Assembly: GCA_002794775.1 (NCBI GenBank)
Contig: NBAY01000032.1
Coordinates: 434,001 to 498,000, forward strand
Origin: Porodaedalea pini
Lineage: Eukaryota; Basidiomycota; Agaricomycetes; Hymenochaetales; Hymenochaetaceae
DNA: 64,000 nucleotides
Direction: 5' to 3'
Below the pieces are notes generated by a model, which was not told where the DNA came from, ran no database searches, and saw only the letters and a program-made list of their open reading frames with translations. This document shows, piece by piece, positions 31,793 to 45,100 of this stretch. The stretch's first letter is position 1, and every line of letters begins with the position of its first letter. A program made the translations under genes and the position numbers.

Positions 31793-34700
31793 ATGATCAT
31801 TCCGCTCTCCTCGATTCTGGCAGTTTCAGCAACAACATACACGATTTTGCACAACACGCGTGAACAGGCCGTTTTCCATGGAGACTCGCGTGGTTCGCAG
31901 ACTACAGGAATAAATTTGTGAGTTCTAATTTTACTTCTTCAGAAAGTGGCATAAGGCTGGCGTGAAGAAGCGCAGCATTTTCTCAGCCAGCTCATTTAGC
32001 TCCGCTTCAACTGCTGTATATTTTAATACAACGGCTGAGATGGGGAGCTCGTCAACGATATATTTCTCTATCACATTTCATCTTGCTTGTGATATATTAC
32101 CGCAATTACTGACAATTTTATTTTTGAATTGTAACGTATAGTGATGGATCAATCACGCCAGTCCATGCAGCCACTGATACCCCGCTCTCTTCAATACCCA
32201 CTGCTTCAACGACCCTTAACGTACCTTTGATCACGAAAGCGCCTTCCCCGCTTTCGACTGCCTCAAACAGATTCGGTGTTTCTTCCGCGACTGAGACCAC
32301 ACTTGCGGCATTATGGGCGTTTATCTCCCCCAGCCCCTATCTGCTTCGACGAGGCGAAGAGTCGTCTTCAGAGAGCTCTTTGACAGGCGGAGCAGGGGCT
32401 ACTTCTACTGTCTCTGATACTGCCACGCCGCAATCCTCCTCTTCCACATCATCTTTCCTGCAGGCTTCATCGAGCAGTGAGACTGGGACAGCCTTGCCGA
32501 ATTCTTCCACCCAGGAACCCTCATCGAGCTCGTCGCAGCCACTGTCGACATCCGAGACATCAGATATCGATACGAGTTTATCTCAGGCAACGACGGCGGC
32601 GGCAAGTGATACATCCGGCGTGCCCTCCGAGACATCGAGCACGGTTCCGACGAGCTCAGTGGACTCCCCCGTGCCAACGCTGACTTCGATTTTGACTCTT
32701 GACTCTTCGTTGAGTTTGCCTTCGAGTTTCAGCACTCCGACGAGCTCTTTAGCCACAGCCACGACCATCGACAGCTCCTCGTCGACTAACGCGCCTGAGC
32801 CAACCTTGAGTCCTTCAAGATCTTCGAGTTCTGTCGCGCCCCCGAGTTCGTCTCCGAGTTCTTCGTCCTCAACTTCCGTCAGTTTCTCATCAACCGACGC
32901 GCCCGAATCGACTTCGAGTCCCGCAAGCTCTTCAAGCTCCTCCACATCCCCGTCTTCCTCCAGCTTCAGTTCCTCGTTAGTATTTTCGTCCGCTTCTATT
33001 TCGACTTTTCCAATATCCTCTTCCCGGACTTTCACTTCCTTATCATCTTCGACTAATAGCGAGTCAAGCACGGGTGTATCGCCAAGCACCACTGAAGCTT
33101 TATCCACGTCCTCGCAATCTTCGTCTTCGGACTCGTCCTCCACATCCTCCGATTTTTCATCTGTCACTTCTGTGACGGATTCGTCCTCTTCCATTGCCAC
33201 CACGTTGTCGTCCTTCACTACGGTAACTACGACGGGAACTTCATTCTCTTTTACCACAACAGGATCGTCTTCTCCGATCGCGACGGGATCGTCGTTCTCT
33301 TCCATTACGACGAAAACATCTTCCTTCACGACACCGCCATCGTCTTCAAGTTCTCCCACAGAACCTTCATCTTCTCCCGCTTCTTCATCCGTTTCGCCTT
33401 CTACTTTGAGTGCTGTTTCTACTACCAGCATCTTTTCCTCGAGCTCGTCTGCGACATTTACTAATCCTTTTTCCAGCCCGACTACCTCTGACAAGGAGCT
33501 TTCAAGCACCTCAGACGCAGGCACAGACACAACGAGGTCCACGAGCTCGATACACCCTTCCCTTACTACTGTTTTCACTTCTTCGACAATTGCTAACAAT
33601 GAAGGGACGTCTACGGCTATGGAGACTTTTACCACGACCATTGTCACTTCTCGGTCTGGATCTTCAGAGACGCTGACTTCAGTTATTGTCATGCCGAGCG
33701 GAAGCTTGAACGACGGGGCTTCAGGAAATAGCAAGTAAGGGTTGCGTTATTACCATTTATGAAGTCAATGAACTTAAATATTTATTCGCAGAGCCTTGCC
33801 TAAGGGAGCGATAGCAGCGATTGCCATTGTGTCAGTCTTGGCGATCGGGGCTGTTGCGCTTTGGCTCTTCTTCGCACATCGTCGGCGTCGAAGGCGTGAT
33901 ATGCATCGCAACTTGCATTACTCTGTCGGTGGCGGCGGTGCTGTACGGTCCAGTCCGGATGGTCAATCCGGTATGCGCTCGCTTGGTGCTGGCTTTGGTC
34001 TAGGAGCAGGCACTGCTTATGGCCTGGGTAGAGGCAGGAGCAATAGCTCTGGGATGCCGATTCGTACGTCGCCGCTTCACGATGAGGACGCGGACTTGGA
34101 GGCGCCGCATAGCACGAGTGTGCACTCTGGCGTCAGCGGTGGCCCGAATAGTCTCGAAGGCGGGTTGATGAGAGAGGCAAATACCGGTACTGGTTTGGGG
34201 ATTTTGCCCGACTGGATGGCGGACCCTGTGCGTACGGATGCTGCTGGCTTTTCGGCGGAGAGACTTCGAGGTGGAGATGCTGAACGCGAGGCCGAGGGGG
34301 TCACGCCGGAAAGCCTCTGTAGCCAGGAAAGAGAACAGAATTTGCTCGATGCGGCAGGCCTTGGATCCTCCGCGTCGACTTCTGCTGCGCCTCTGCAACC
34401 TCGCTCTTCACTCTCGTTTGCTCCAGACCCATTCTTTAACCCAAAGCGGACACCGTTTTCTCTCACCCCGTATCCTCCTGTACAGAAGGAACGCTCAGTG
34501 AGTCCGCGACCGACCTCACCTGTGCGCATGTCGTTGCTTCCGACGCGGAGTGAAGTATATGAGGCAGGTCCAAGCCTTACTTCGGGTCCTTCTAAAGATA
34601 GTCGTCGCGTCACCGTTGCTCGCAGTAGCTCTGGCTCCGCATATCTGCGCAGGAATCCGCCTCCGAGTGCTTGGCCTGTGATCGACATCCCGAAGGACAA

Positions 34701-35671
34701 AGGTAAAGAAAAAGATGGCAGTCCATCCTCGCCTTCGCCTGTGAACGAGCCGGATAAGGGGACCTTCGGTCGTGTGCGCTCGCGCTCTTCGGTGGAGCTC
34801 TCGTCGAGTGGGCATGGGTACGGTCATGGAACCCTTGCTGTCACGTCTTCTCAGGGCCACGGAAGCGCGACTGCCTCCGGCGAGAATGAGTTTGGGTACA
34901 GCTCGGGCTCGGCTAGCACCGGCAGCCATCACGGTAGCACGGCGAGTCAAAAGCAGAAGAAGAGGCGGAGCAATAGCGAGGATGGCGGGTTCTTCGCACG
35001 TGCGGCGTCGTTGACACGTACGAACTTGCGCACGCGCCTGCGGCGCGTCTCGGCGTCGGGTGTTGTATCTGACGGAGAGGACAAGGCGGCTGAGCGTGTA
35101 GCTCGTGCGCCTTCGCCTGTTTCGCGGTTGGTGATCAGTACGCCTCTTACCCCCGCACCTGCAATTGGTCCTGTCATCCCACCTTCTCCGGCCTCTTCTT
35201 TCCCACCCTCTCGCGTGCCGTCGATGCTCGTTCGCTTGCAGTCTCCCGGTTCGATTAGTCTCCCACCCGTTGCGTCGTCAGCGATGATGCGCGCGTCGGG
35301 TCCGGGTATGGGTTTGCCTGCGATTCTTGCGACACCGTCGCCACTGCCGACGCCCGATGGTGCACCCGACGGTCTGCTTGACCCACGGCTTACGGCGCGT
35401 CTTCAAGAGATTCACCGCGCTCAGTCGAGCTTCAGCACAATTGGCCTGCGCGATCATGAGGATTATTCGAGGCCCATTCACGCGGTACGTATTTTGTTTG
35501 TTTGTTTGCTGATCTTATTCAAAGCATCTGATTAATTCCTCCTTTTTCCCCACTGTGTAGCTGGTTAACAACCGCGATAGCTCGACGTCTGCCAGCTCAG
35601 ACTACTCGCAACGGTCAGATCCTGAGACCACCGATGGGCGCACCCCTACGCAGCCCGAGATGCGAGTGTAG
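31793..35671 (+). CDS. Ser/Thr-rich single-pass membrane protein (Mid2/Wsc-like layout)
   Basis: Four exons (31793-31917, 32142-33734, 33792-35484, 35561-35671) give 1173 residues. A weak N-terminal hydrophobic stretch (about residues 2-19) may act as a signal. Residues about 80-560 are a long, highly repetitive Ser/Thr-rich region expected to be O-mannosylated. One strong membrane helix (AIAAIAIVSVLAIGAVALWL, about 579-598) is followed by HRRRRRRD, a positive-inside signal, then a roughly 570-residue Ser/Pro/Gly-rich cytoplasmic tail. This matches cell-wall stress sensors in architecture, but no Wsc or Mid2 domain is recognisable in sequence. The first exon is the least certain part. Confidence 0.78.
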
Positions 35672-36485
35672 GCTTTTACTGGACTTTTTCACATACACGA
35701 CTGATCATGTCCCATGACAAAAGACTTTGAAACTAAATGCTTTATTTACCGCACACGCCTTAGAATGCTACACCCATCTTGTCTTTTCACTGTTTGTGAT
35801 GTTGTGCTCACCGTAGTAATCCTTTCTTCGTTCCCGCCCTCTCCCTTCCGAGATTCGCCTCGCTCTTTTTTGTGTCGTTCCCGATGATCTTGGATAACTG
35901 TCTGCGATTGTACGGAATGGAACTTTGGATTTGGACGTCTTGGGGAAGTATTGGAGTAGTGTTATTTAGCATTAAATTAATATGTAATCGTATCACTTTG
36001 CTCTACCTTGTTTTCGGCCATGAAATATAAAACTTGAACTGTCTTCCTGCTTACAGGCGGTATTCGTCCCTCTTTCGTTATGGCCTGATTGCAGCTGGAC
36101 TTTCTATCGCCGGGTTTGCGCCCCTTTCTTTGGACTTAGTTCGTCGGATGGGAACTGTTTGGATCGTTCACACCTTTACTACTTGTCAGTCACTTCGCTT
36201 GAACTCTCGAATAGTGTTTCTCTGAATACGAGCGATACCTCGTTTTGGTGAGTTTCTGAAGTCAGCTATTGATCGCATGGCGGTAGATGCACCGCATCCC
36301 CAATATCAATGACTGTTCACGTGGGGTTGATGCCTTTCCCGGCAATATATTAATATTGGAAAGACCTTTGAAATTGCAACTGATGGATGCTCACTAACTT
36401 AGCTCTCAGCTTCCGCTGTTGCAGTTGGAACCTTTCGTTATTTCGCTTGGACCACACTATTCGATTCTAGTGCTTAGCGGGTGCC
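35672..36485. other. Intergenic between membrane protein and GPAT genes
   Basis: Holds the 3' UTR of the upstream gene and the GPAT promoter. No ORF with gene-like features. Confidence 0.5.
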
Positions 36486-39043
36486 ATGTCCTTATCGATG
36501 CCCACTCGGTCGCCGGACATCGTCTATGACGCTCTGCTGCTCTTTTGGCGCACTGTCACAAGTATATTCTTCAGAGAGATCCGTCCCCGGGGCGCATACC
36601 ATATTCCAAAGGATGGGCCTCTCATTCTTGTGGCTGCTCCTCACGCTAACCAGGTGCGTTTTAAAAAAATGTCCTGCCCGATGTTTAAGCTCACGAATAC
36701 ATCGCACGCTAGTTCCTCGACTCATTTCTTCTGATGTCGGAAGTATATAGGGAGACGCACCGTAGAGTTGAAGCACTGATCGCCGCAAAAAGCATGAAGA
36801 GGAAGGCCATTGGGATTCCCGCAAGGTTAATGTCAAGTAGTAAGCGCTTCGCTTTCAAAAGGGACGATATGACGTCGGAATTCAATTTTATGTTCCACAG
36901 TTCCAGTCGCGAGAGCTGCAGATGATGCGAAGCCTGGCTCGGGGTTTATTACCCTGTCCGATGAGGACCCTTGCCTAATTATTGGACACGGGACGCGTTT
37001 CACTAGCGAGCTGAAGCCCAAGTCACAGATCATGGTCCCGAAGTCTCTGGGCTCTCTAACTGCGGAAGTGATAGACATTGTCTCAGACAGGGAGGTGAGA
37101 ATTAAGAAAGAATTTGGAGGTGAGAGTGGGAAGGGAACCATTCGAGTTCGAGAGGCGGTCGCAGATGCGAAGGCAAATGGCGTTGCTGGGCTGGACTATA
37201 AATGTCTGCCTCACGTAGACCAGCAGGAGATGTATCGCTTCGTGTATGAGAGGCTGAAAGATGGTGGCTGCATCGGTATCTTTCCCGAAGGTGAGGACTG
37301 AATATCCGTCACGTCTCCATAACCGAGCTAAATTTTTCTCATTTAAAGGTGGTAGTCATGACCGAACAGATCTCCTACCCTTGAAAGCCGGTGTCACTAT
37401 CATGGCTTTAGGAGCCATGGCCAATGACCCTACGATAAATGTCAAAATAGTCCCTGTCGGGCTGTCCTATTTCCACGCGCATAAGTTCCGCTCGAGAGCT
37501 GTCATCGAGTTTGGACCCGCGATGGACGTGCCTTTGGAGCTCGTTGACTTGTTCAAGCAGGGCGGACCCCAAAAGAGGGAGGCGTGTTCTCAACTCCTCG
37601 ATCTGATCTACGAAGGTTTGAAGACTGTGACCTTGCGCGCCCCGGACTACGAGACACTCATGGTATCAGATTTTTTTGCTGGATGACCGTTATACTGATA
37701 TTCGTTACTTTAGATGATTCAAGCTACGCGACGCCTTTACCAAACTCCAGGGCAGCACCCGACGCTCAGCCAAGTCGTCGAATTGAACAAACGTTTCCTC
37801 GAGGCTTACTTACATTTCAAAGATGAGCCTCGTGTCGAAAGGCTGAGACAGAATGTACTGAGGTACAATCGAGCGGTGCGCGATCTGGGCCTGCGGGATC
37901 ATCAGGTCGGCCGTGCAGTGACAAATTTTCTGCTGTAGTCCTGAAGTTTGTTTCAGGTTCCTAGGGCCAAGCCTGCAAGCTGGAAGACGTTGGGCCTCCT
38001 TGGCTACCGCTTGGGACTCCTAATTGTTTGGTCGATCCTCGCCCTTCCCGGAGTCGTTTTGAATGGACCTATATTTATACTTGTGTCTGTCATATCGAGG
38101 AAGAAAGCTAAGGGTATGTATGAGTTCCGACTTAGGAAGTTCCGTGAGCTTCCGCTGAATTGTTCGCCTTTCGTCTAGAGGCACTGGCAGAATCGAGTGT
38201 CAAAATCGCCGGACGAGATGTGCTGGGATCTTGGAAAGTCATCGTCTCGCTCATTGTGACGCCTGCGCTCTATATTATTTACGCGATATTGGCCACCATT
38301 ATCGCCATCAAAGCAAATGCACCTCTGCGATGGAGATTCTACACGCCGCTTTTGACGATTCTTTCCCTGCCAATCATGAGTTACGCCGCTCTGAAGTTCG
38401 GAGAAGCGGGTGTTGATATCTTGAAGTACGATGTCTCGGCTTATTTTTCATTCACAAGTCGAGCTCATATGGGTATTCAGATCTCTGCGTCCTCTCGTGA
38501 TCGCGCTCTTCCCTGGCCAACAACGCCGCCTCGACAAACTGAAGCGGATGAGGGAGGAGCTCTCAAATGAGCTTACGGAACTGATCAATGAACTCGCCCC
38601 GAAACTCTGGAAAGACTTTGACAACGTAGAGCCACTTCTTCATCAGCTGAGAGGTTGTAACTGACTCTGTTTCAGTGGCGAATTCTCGTTCCTTCAGCAA
38701 GTGTTCCTGCCCCGCCAGCGGATTCTGGTTTGTGGCGAAGAAAAAGCGGGACCGGGGCCGTGGATGCGCAGGGAAACCTTCTCACACATCCTATGGTAGA
38801 GTTCTATTTTCGCCATCAAGGTCCTTGCCTGCTCGTTAATACTCACTTTCGTTATTATAGACATGGTTGGACGAACGTCTGTTCGGCTGGAGTAGCGATA
38901 CTCACAGATCAAGCACATGGAGTGGGAGTCACGATGTGTCGGATGATGAAGACCGCGCCGACTACGAACACGTCCTTGCTTCTCTGCCTTCTGATGGCCA
39001 TGTGAAACCGGCGCGGTCGGGCGCTATTGGTTTGCATTCTTGA
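36486..39043 (+). CDS. SCT1: Glycerol-3-phosphate / DHAP acyltransferase
   Basis: Catalyses sn-1 acylation of glycerol-3-phosphate (or DHAP), the first step of phospholipid and triacylglycerol synthesis, in the ER membrane. Ten exons: 36486-36653, 36713-36836, 36901-37290, 37349-37662, 37714-37905, 37957-38113, 38179-38425, 38481-38625, 38676-38795 and 38861-39043. The frame closes at 679 residues. Acyltransferase motifs: HANQFLDS (residues 53-60, split by intron 1) and FPEGGSHDRTDLLPLKAG (from about 224, split by intron 3). A family-specific insert between them contains PKSLGSLTAEVIDIV. C-terminal hydrophobic segments lie near 405-442, 470-493 and 500-520. It matches the fungal Sct1/Gpt2 type in order and content and is slightly shorter than the yeast enzymes. 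Confidence 0.93.
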
Positions 39044-39889
39044 AGTTTGTTCGTAGATCGACCTTCAGCCGCTGAAGAGCACTCCGTTGGTCAGCTAGAG
39101 CGGTCTTTTGCTACGATACAGTTCTTGTGCCGTCCGAAGCAGGCCCTAACACGATAAATGAAAAACTGAATGCTGAAAGATACTCCAAATGTGTCTTTGA
39201 TAGCGTTGACAGGGATGGGACGGCATTTTTACCAACCTTTAATTTAAAAAATCCAGCTTTCCCTTTTACTGAAGAAAGAAGGGACGTTGTTTGGTTATTG
39301 ATGTGGGGTGGCATGAGCCTTTACGAAACGATCTTACGAGTAAGTGGTGGTGTGATGGCCAGGTTGTGACAGCTCGATGCTTCGTGTCCGTCACTCCCAA
39401 TTTTCTGTCGACGATACTTTATTGTGCCAATTCTACTGGTGACAAATTGCTGACCATACCCTCTCTTTAAACCCATTTCTACTCCCCGTACTATCTTACT
39501 CCATTCATCTCCTCCTCATACAATGGGGTTCTATTAACGATAGCTTAGAGTAGTCGCACGACGATTACCCATCTACGCAATTGTCTTCTACTTGCACTAG
39601 TTCTGGATTGATTGGATTGATTTCATAAACTAACGAGCGGGACTGGCAGGGAAACTATACTTTTTCTCTGAAATTCGCCTCCTGGCATTATTAACTAACA
39701 CATTATCCTCACTAATTCATCTTGTATCTAAATGACAGAATTAGCATTCGTTATCCATTTTTCGATGAGTGAAGTGCCGATCCAAGTCGTTGCCGCCTTT
39801 TCGCGACGCGTTCAGAGCATCTTTCCTACCATCATCATCCATCGTGGGAAAATCGTTCATCTACCGCATTTCCGTATCGTCTCTCCGCT
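39044..39889. other. GPAT 3' region and LINE 5' region
   Basis: The first few hundred bases are the GPAT 3' flank. The 5' boundary of the LINE lies somewhere before 39890 but I could not fix it. No target duplication was identified. Confidence 0.4.
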
Positions 39890-42127
39890 ATGGACAACAG
39901 AATGTTGGCCAAAGCAAAAGCCTCGTTGCATAGGACAAAGTCCACCCGTTCCCTTGTCAATCCCAAGGACCCCACCATGTGTGGGGAGTGTAAACAGGAT
40001 CTACCCTTTCACAGTCGCCAGTGTGTTAGTGGTACTGCCAAGTTATGTGCCGTTTGTGGTCGCGACAAGACCTACAACCACAACGACTCTGTATGTGCTC
40101 AAGTGCAAGCGAATCGTGCCAATTGGTCTCCCGATGTCGAGGCGGACGAACATGCCGCCAAACTTCGTAAACAAGGGGACCTTCCCCCTACACCCGATAT
40201 CGAGTCGCAAAACACACTCAAACGGTCGAATTCCGAGGAGGAACATCAGTCAATCCCGCCCCCTGCCCGTGTCGATAATGATGCTATGGACGACAACGAT
40301 CTGTACATCCCGGACGAGTTCCAGAGTCAAGCCCCCCAGGTTGACAACGACATGAACGATATCGATGAACAGGAGGATCCGGCTATCGCCGAAAAGGTCA
40401 ACCGCTCTTTCTCCGATCTTACTAAGGACACCATCACTACGATTAACACGCTTATCACCCAACCCACGTGGACGTCCGATATCCCCTGGCATGACGATCC
40501 AGTTCGCGCCGGGTCTATTCTCGCCAATATCGGTTCTAATCTGGTATCTTGGATCAATAAATCCAACACTTTGGACAACGAAACCACCCTCCAGAACTCG
40601 GCTAATGAGAGTTTGGAAGCTTTTCATTCTACTTATCGTATTCACTCACCGTCCTTCAAACATGTGTTTGAAAATATTTATGTTAACAGCCAGACTATCC
40701 GCGACCAAGAAATTACTGACACTATGCATGCTATGTCCAGATCTATTCAACACTTATCGGCAGTTGTATCCTCTATTTCGGAAAAAACTAACACTATCCA
40801 AAAACAGCTTTCAGACGCCCCGGTTCCCACAGTTCGCCCTTCAGTCTTTACTAATACTGACTCTAACAAAAATGCCAAAATTCTACCCGACCCGATTGGT
40901 GCTCGTTTCGTTCATGACCCTAGGTTTCCACCCCCGGCCCCTATTGTTAAACAGCGCGTCCAGACCCCCAAAAATGGAAAGACAGAGTACACCGCCGCTA
41001 TCGCCAAAACTCGCATACCGGGTTCTGGTTATCATATGACTTCAGAGGGCACCATTATCACACCTGACAGTTACACCCACTCAGCACATAATGCGCCTCG
41101 CAGATCACAAACCAAAGTCTACTATCCCCCCATCGAGACTGTCAGAACGGACCAGGAGGGCTTCACCACCGTCACCTATGCTAAAGTTGCTCAGAAGAAA
41201 CCAAAGACTAAGCCCACCAAAGTAGTACGAATTACCGAACATAACCCTCAGGGGGAAGTTTCTACTGTTCCAATCAACCGGTCTAACAGATCGGTAAATA
41301 CTCGTGTTCGCAATGTTCAACACATTTTCTTTTCTCTTCCAGGTGAACTTGCGGTCCGCCCTTCTACCCTTTCCATCAAAAACGCTGTTCACACGGGCCT
41401 TAAGGGCAATCCGCTCTTTAAACACCTCGTTGTTTTGAACGTGGAGTACACGTCCAACAGCAACCTTCTTGTTGCCTTTACTAACATCCGATCCGACTTT
41501 GATGCACAACATGCCACACTTGTTACCCAACTTAACCGGATTATCAACATTAACAGCGCCAAGGCATTTATGCCATCTCTGCAATTCAAAATGGTCATCC
41601 CAGGTGTCCCAGTTTTTGACAAAGACACCAGACTTATCTATTCGGAGAAAGACCTCATGGAGGAAATCTCTGCGCTCCCACAGTTCAAGGGTCATGAATT
41701 CATGTTCCCTCCCCGCTTCATGTCCTCTATTGAACACCTCAACCAGTGAGATTTCTGCAATGTTTCCGTCATGCTCAAAGATGACGACCATCTCTGTTTC
41801 GACCACTTTTTCCTTCACAACAACTGCTCCGTCCCAATGTTCAGAGTCATCCATTGCCTCGAAGAAATGAAAGCATGTCCAACCATTAACCAATGCGATA
41901 ACTGTCACCGCCTGGGTCATCCCACCTCCAAATGTTGCTCAGTAGCTCGCTGCGTGATATGTGCTGAACCTCACAGAACTGCCATGCATGTCACCAAATG
42001 TGCTCCATGCACCACATCCAACAATCTTCAATGTGATCATTTCGCCCACTGCATTAATTGCCAGGGCAACCATAGCGCTAGGTCTATGGAGTGTCCAGCT
42101 CGCCGCAATTATCGCTCCCCTTACTAA
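39890..42127 (+). pseudogene. LINE ORF1 (nucleic-acid-binding, zinc knuckles), one stop
   Basis: The frame runs from ATG 39890 to TAA 42125-42127 (745 codons), broken only by TGA at 41747-41749, probably from TGG. Near the N-terminus (about residues 27-65) is a Cys/His cluster (CGECKQ..CAVCGRDK..HNDSVC) that could bind zinc, unusual for such ORF1 proteins. The C-terminus has CDNCHRLGHPTSKC (CX2CX4HX4C) and two further knuckle-like motifs (CVICAEPH.., CINCQGNH..). A central region near 41310-41700 may be an RNA-binding domain. The stop removes the main knuckles from the translated product. Confidence 0.85.
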
Positions 42128-42133
42128 TCTTTT

Positions 42134-45100
42134 ATGACTGACAATATTTTGGTTTTTTCTCTTAACCTTCGCAATTCAGAACCCACCTTCGACTATCTTT
42201 TACGCGCCTTTTCTTCCACACACGCCCCTCCTGACATTATTTGCTTTCAAGAGATCCCAATCATTTCATCAATCGTTCCTTCCAAAACTTCACCTTCCAG
42301 TTCACGAATTTTTCAGATTTGCAACGCCGCCCCATACACGGCCTTCCGTTCTCCTTCAGCCGCTAAACCACAATGTTGTACACTTGTGCACCCTTGTATT
42401 ATCCATCGTGTTTCCTTATACAATCCCAATTCCCTTTCCCTAAACGTCACTGTCATTTCTATTGCTCGGGGAGACTTAACCCCACTTCTACTTTGGAATG
42501 TTTATAATTCGCCTAGCCTTCATGAGTTCAAAAACCCTCTTCCCTCGCTTCACCTTCCCTCTAATATTTTTTGGGGGGACTTTAACTAACATTCAGACCT
42601 TTGGTCTTTCCCAGCACAATCTGCTGACTTTTCAAAGTCAGCATCGCTCGTTGACTGGATCAACGACAATGCCCTATTTGTTTGTAACCCTGCCAACCAA
42701 CATACCTATTTCAATCGTTCTAACCATTCCAAATCTATTATCGACCTCGTCATCACTTCAGACAACTTCGCTCCCCTCCTGTTAGATCATGTTTCCATTT
42801 CAGATCCATCCTTGGATATTTCTTCTGATCACCTTCCCATTCATTTTTCATTCAATATCAACGCGCTTGCGCCCCTCCCACAATCTCCCCTCTGCTCAAT
42901 TCGTTCCCGCGATTTACCCGCTTTCATAGCGGAGTTCTGCAATTCCAAAATTTTTTCCTTCTCACTAGATGGGATTCAATCCCCCAAGGCGCTGGACGAC
43001 CTCCTTTTTTCCTTTCAATCTGCCTTTTCTGATTTTGCCTTTACCTTCCTTCGCAAACAAAAACCCCGCTCGTATTTCGGCCCCATTGTGTGGTGGTCCA
43101 AAGCGTGTTCGAAGCTCTATTGTGAACATTGCCGCAACCCACATCTGGATTCTCGAAAACTCCTTGACATTGAGATGGCACGAGCCAAAAATGCTTTTTT
43201 TGGTGCCTGTCTACAGCAATCTGACACACATACGGCCTGGCGCAATCAGTTCTTAGGTACCACACGCCACTGCGCCCCTATTGGTGCGCTGCGTATGTCA
43301 AATGGGTCGTTCACACTCACTGAAAACAATAAAGCATCCCTCTTTCACGAGACGTTCTTCCCCCCCTTAACGTCTACGCCAGAGGCCATCCCCCTCCCTA
43401 CCCTCCGCAACTATCGTCCCATCGAGATGAGCGACATTCACGATGCGCTCTGAGGTATTGACTGCGAAACGAGTCCTGGCAACAGCCACATCTCATACCG
43501 ACATCTTGAGCTTCTTATCGAACATCACAGACAGTTTTTTGTCGACCTCTTTTCCCTTTGTCTGCAGATCAGCCACTTTCCTTTATCCTTTAAAACTTCG
43601 CTGGTTACCTTCATTCCAAAACCCAAATGTTCTAACTTCTCAGTCCCAAGAGCGTATTGTCCTATTACTTTGGTCGATACTATCGGCAAACTTTTCGAAC
43701 AAGTTCTTTTTAATATTCTGCAACCTTTTTTCGAACTCAATCACTTTCTTCTGGACGCTCAACACAGGTGTCGGAAACATCGTTCTTCTCTTACGGCCTG
43801 CTATGAATTACTTTCCACCATTGCATCTCAACCTTTCACGCTTAGCGGCGGTGACCAATGTTCATCCGTTGCTCATCGACATCGCTACTTTATTACTTCT
43901 ATCCTTACCGTTGACATTCAAGGTTTTTTTGACAATATTTCTCATAACCGTCTTCTCACCAAGCTCATTCAATCCAACCTTCACCCCAACATCATCCACG
44001 TTCTTTCGGTTTGGCTAAAAGATCGTCCAATTTCTTTTCATTTTAATAATTTCTTTTCCACCCCTTTTATTAAACCCAACCGTGGTGTCCCCCAAGGATC
44101 ACCGCTATCCCCCCTCATTTCAGTTTTTGCCGCAGCCGATGCAATTACCGCTTATAACATGAGATTCGGTCCACACCGTCCTTTACTCGCTTATATGGAT
44201 GATCACCTCCTTTATTCACGTTCACTCAGCATTTCGACGAATCTAGTTCGTCTTCGCAACCAATTTCATTTTCTTTCTCTTCAATTTCAAACTCTTGGCT
44301 TATCCATTGATCCAGATGCTATCGAACTTCTTCACATCCTCCCATATCGCCCGATTGCTGACATTATTTTCTGTCCATTCTTAACAGACTCACCCACCTC
44401 TTCCAACGCGTCTTTGTCTTTATCCAACAACCATGTTATTCGCCCATCGCATCACCTTACTTGGTTAGGCGTTATTTTTTCTTATGATCTTTCACCCAAA
44501 CTTCATTTCAAATCCCGAACAAATAAAGCTCTCTCTACCCTTCACCAACGCCAGTTTCTTTTTAACCGTTCCAATGGCGCATCATTTCAATACGCCCGTC
44601 TATTATATTTTGGTTTAATCTGTTCGGTAGCCATTTACGGCGCTGTCCTTTTCCCCGAATCACCATTCATTTCATCCATACTTCAGAAAACCCAAAATCG
44701 TTTCCTTAATTCTATTTTACATCGGAATGTTCATCCCGCAGTGGCAGAATCCTTCTTATCATGTCCACCTCTTAACCTGTTCATTCGTTCGCTCTCCCAA
44801 TGTTTTTTACTTTCATATTTTGCTCATTCTAAACACAATCTCATCCCTAAACAATATTTAACTTTGTCGCTCCTTCCCGACATTTCGATTCCTAAAGCTA
44901 TTTCATACCCTTCTTTTACCCCAATTCACTCTCGCCTTATTATGACTCCCATTCCCCCATTGTCACAACGTCACTGCGCCATTCGCAATTTCAACTCTTT
45001 CTTTCTACACCCCCCTCCTTACCAATATTTCATTTTTACAGATGGCTCCATCATTCCAGATGCCGACGGTTCCTACAACGGGGGCCATGGATTCGTCATT

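Noticed and set aside
32583..33734. 383-codon minus-strand ORF rich in Glu, Asp and Val
   Set aside because: It is the exact antisense of the Ser/Thr-rich repeat region of the membrane-protein gene; Ser codons read backwards give Glu/Asp/Arg. No introns or motifs of its own.
39127..39369. 80-codon plus-strand ORF after GPAT
   Set aside because: Lies in the GPAT 3' flank; composition not gene-like and no recognisable motif.
41105..41920. 271-codon minus-strand ORF
   Set aside because: Antisense to LINE ORF1 and its stop region; no protein features.
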